NCBI GenBank assembly: GCA_002422205.1
Contig: DITS01000013.1
Location: 1-22,026 of the forward strand
Source: Alphaproteobacteria bacterium UBA6178
GTDB taxonomy: Bacteria > Pseudomonadota > Alphaproteobacteria > Rickettsiales > UBA3002
Length of the DNA: 22,026 bases
Reading direction: 5' to 3'
Shown: positions 20,218-22,026 of the stretch, piece after piece
Layout of the letters: the number at the start of each line of letters is the position of its first letter
Numbering within the stretch: the stretch's first letter is position 1
Program-made: the position numbers and the translations under genes
The notes under the pieces: model-generated
Told to the model about the DNA's origin: nothing
Seen by the model: the letters and a program-made list of their open reading frames with translations, nothing else
Database searches by the model: none

Positions 20218-22026
20218 ATGCTAGATGATTCGATGACGATTGCAAAGCCAATGGCTGATACTTCCCTGCCCGATTACCTCGCCAAACTGAATAACGCTCA
20301 GCGCGAAGCCGTACTGGTTACGGAAGGGCCAGTATTGGTGCTCGCAGGTGCAGGTACGGGTAAAACGCGTGTGCTGACCACCCGAATCGCGCATATTCTG
20401 ATGCAGAAAAAAGCATTTCCTGGGCAGATATTGTCGGTGACCTTTACCAATAAAGCCGCAGGTGAAATGCGTGAAAGGGTAGAGCATCTGATCGGCCAAT
20501 CCGTGGATGATGCGACAAGCCAGCAAACATCCGGCATCTGGCTTGGTACCTTCCACTCAATCGGCGCAAAAATATTGCGCCGCCATGCCGAGTTGCTGGG
20601 CTTTAGTGCGCAATTCACGATTTTGGATGCGGATGATCAACACCGGCTGATCAAAACATTATTGGCCGAGCAGGATATTGATCACACCAAATTTCCGGGC
20701 AAAGTGGTGTTGTCGATTATTCAGGGCTATAAAGACAAAGGCTTAACACCAGATAAAATCGGCACACATAGCGCGCATGAAGACGGCATGGCGGCTGCCG
20801 CACGCAAGATATACCCGATTTATCAGGAGCGATTACGCACATTGAACGCCATGGATTTTGGCGATTTGCTGCTGCACTGCCTGACGCTATTCACCGCGCA
20901 TTCGCATATCCTCAATGAATATGCCAATCGGTTTCGTTATATTTTAGTCGATGAGTATCAGGATACCAATGTGGCCCAATATTTATGGTTGCGGCTGTTG
21001 GCGCTGGGACACAAAAATATCTGTTGCGTAGGGGATGATGACCAATCCATTTATGGCTGGCGTGGTGCGGAAGTAGGCAATATCCTGAAGTTTGAAAAAG
21101 ACTTTCCCGATGCGCAAGTGATCAAGCTGGAGTGCAATTATCGCTCAACTGCGCCGATTTTGGCGGCGGCATCGCATCTGATTGCCAATAACAAAGGGCG
21201 GTTAGGTAAGACACTCTATACCGATCAGGGCGATCAGGGCGAGGCGATCCGTATTAAATCCGTATGGGATGATGCCGAGGAAGCGCGTTTTGTGGGCGAA
21301 GAAATCGAATCCTATCAGCGTGATAAAATTTCCCTGTCGCACATGGCGGTGCTGGTTCGTGCCGGATTTCAGACGCGTTCTTTCGAGGAGCGATTCATTA
21401 CGCTGGGTGTGCCGTACCGCGTGATTGGCGGATTGCGTTTTTATGAACGCATGGAGATTCGCGATGCGGTGGCCTATTTGCGCGTCATCGCGCAGCCGCA
21501 TGATGATCTAGCGTTTGAGCGGATTATCAATACGCCCAAGCGCGGGATTGGTAAAGCAACGATGGAATCCCTGCATGCGCATGCGCGGGCGCAGAATTGC
21601 TCGCTCTATACCGCGATCGAAGCGCAACTGGCCGCTAATGCCATTAAAGGCAAAACAGGCACCACATTGCGTAAATTGCTGGATGATTTTGCGCGGTGGC
21701 GCGGTATGGGTGAAACCACCGCTTTGCCTGAGATTGCCGATCTGGTACTGGATGAATCGGGCTATCGTGCGATGTGGCAGCTGGATAAAACGCCCGAAGC
21801 CGCAGGCCGAGTCGAGAATTTGCGCGAGTTAATTCGTGCGCTGGGCGAGTTTGAGAATGTCGGGCATTTTTTAGAGCATGTGGGCCTCGTCATGGATGGT
21901 GGTGCCGGTGGCACGCAGCCGGACGCGATGGTCAATATCATGTCGTTGCACGCCGCTAAGGGGCTGGAATTTGATGTGGTGTTTCTAACCGGATGGGAAG
22001 AAGGCCTGTTCCCCAGCCAGCGCACG
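20218..22026 (+). CDS. uvrD: UvrD/PcrA-type superfamily 1A DNA helicase, 3' part missing
   Basis: 3'-5' helicase of repair and replication. 603 codons lie in the window and the frame is open at the edge. From the first ATG: Q-motif LNNAQREAV, Walker A AGAGTGKT (43-50), motif Ia VTFTNKAAGEMRER, TFHSIGAKILRRH, motif II LVDEYQDTN (around 245), motif III GDDDQSIYGWRGAE, motif IV region LECNYRST, and motif V MSLHAAKGLEFDVVFL, then EEGLFPSQR. These fit UvrD/PcrA rather than Rep or RecB. Three in-frame starts exist (20218, 20233, 20251); none has a clear ribosome site, so the N-terminus is uncertain by 11 residues. Confidence 0.95.
   Translation, partial: MLDDSMTIAKPMADTSLPDYLAKLNNAQREAVLVTEGPVLVLAGAGTGKTRVLTTRIAHILMQKKAFPGQILSVTFTNKAAGEMRERVEHLIGQSVDDATSQQTSGIWLGTFHSIGAKILRRHAELLGFSAQFTILDADDQHRLIKTLLAEQDIDHTKFPGKVVLSIIQGYKDKGLTPDKIGTHSAHEDGMAAAARKIYPIYQERLRTLNAMDFGDLLLHCLTLFTAHSHILNEYANRFRYILVDEYQDTNVAQYLWLRLLALGHKNICCVGDDDQSIYGWRGAEVGNILKFEKDFPDAQVIKLECNYRSTAPILAAASHLIANNKGRLGKTLYTDQGDQGEAIRIKSVWDDAEEARFVGEEIESYQRDKISLSHMAVLVRAGFQTRSFEERFITLGVPYRVIGGLRFYERMEIRDAVAYLRVIAQPHDDLAFERIINTPKRGIGKATMESLHAHARAQNCSLYTAIEAQLAANAIKGKTGTTLRKLLDDFARWRGMGETTALPEIADLVLDESGYRAMWQLDKTPEAAGRVENLRELIRALGEFENVGHFLEHVGLVMDGGAGGTQPDAMVNIMSLHAAKGLEFDVVFLTGWEEGLFPSQRT

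Overview
The window looks like the chromosome of a free-living or host-associated, flagellated alphaproteobacterium of the Rhodospirillales/Micavibrio type. The evidence is NuoB/NuoA sequence, a D,D-carboxypeptidase with a C-terminal SPOR domain, the fliL-fliM-DUF6468-MotE-like gene order, the flgF-flgG-flgA-flgH order (as in Caulobacter), and tRNA genes with encoded CCA. Base composition looks close to balanced by eye. Genus cannot be fixed from this stretch alone.

Layout. 1-642: start of a complex I operon (nuoA, nuoB, minus strand). 643-1282: a REP-like palindrome, tRNA-Asp and tRNA-Val (minus) with terminators and an embedded structured repeat. 1308-1595: histone-like HU. 1861-3483: methionine aminopeptidase, divergent from a stand-alone CinA/MoaB-type domain protein. 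3485-4808: an unknown Pro/Ser/Asn-rich protein with an internal repeat, then an outer-membrane beta-barrel protein. 4954-5310: tRNA-Leu followed directly by a second copy of the structured repeat and the remains of a GIY-YIG endonuclease gene. 5422-8882 (plus): a soluble histidine kinase, a glycosyltransferase-2-like protein that has lost its catalytic aspartates, a sulfotransferase-fold protein with a coiled-coil tail, and a 36-residue membrane peptide. 8879-14074 (minus): one probable operon fliL, fliM, DUF6468, MotE-like, Wzt-like ABC ATPase, methyltransferase. 14277-17498: flgF-flgG-flgA-flgH behind a good sigma-54 promoter and closed by a strong terminator. 17520-22026: an unknown Gly/Ala-rich protein, the D,D-carboxypeptidase, a GNAT acetyltransferase, and the start of a UvrD/PcrA helicase that runs off the window.

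How the genes fit together. Flagellar genes form two divergent blocks around 14.1-14.3 kb: switch, motor and FliL genes under a sigma-70-like promoter, and rod/L-ring/P-ring assembly genes under sigma-54. The switch/motor operon reads on into a polysaccharide-export ATPase and a methyltransferase. These face the pseudo-glycosyltransferase and sulfotransferase genes, so 6.7-10.9 kb reads as a small surface-glycan module attached to flagellar genes.

The least ordinary items are: (a) a structured repeat of about 90-96 nt that abuts the CCA end of two different tRNA genes, with stems that differ compensatorily between the copies, one copy still carrying a collapsed GIY-YIG ORF; and (b) the pseudo-glycosyltransferase. 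I did not find a CRISPR array, an insertion sequence with a transposase, or a recognisable defence island.
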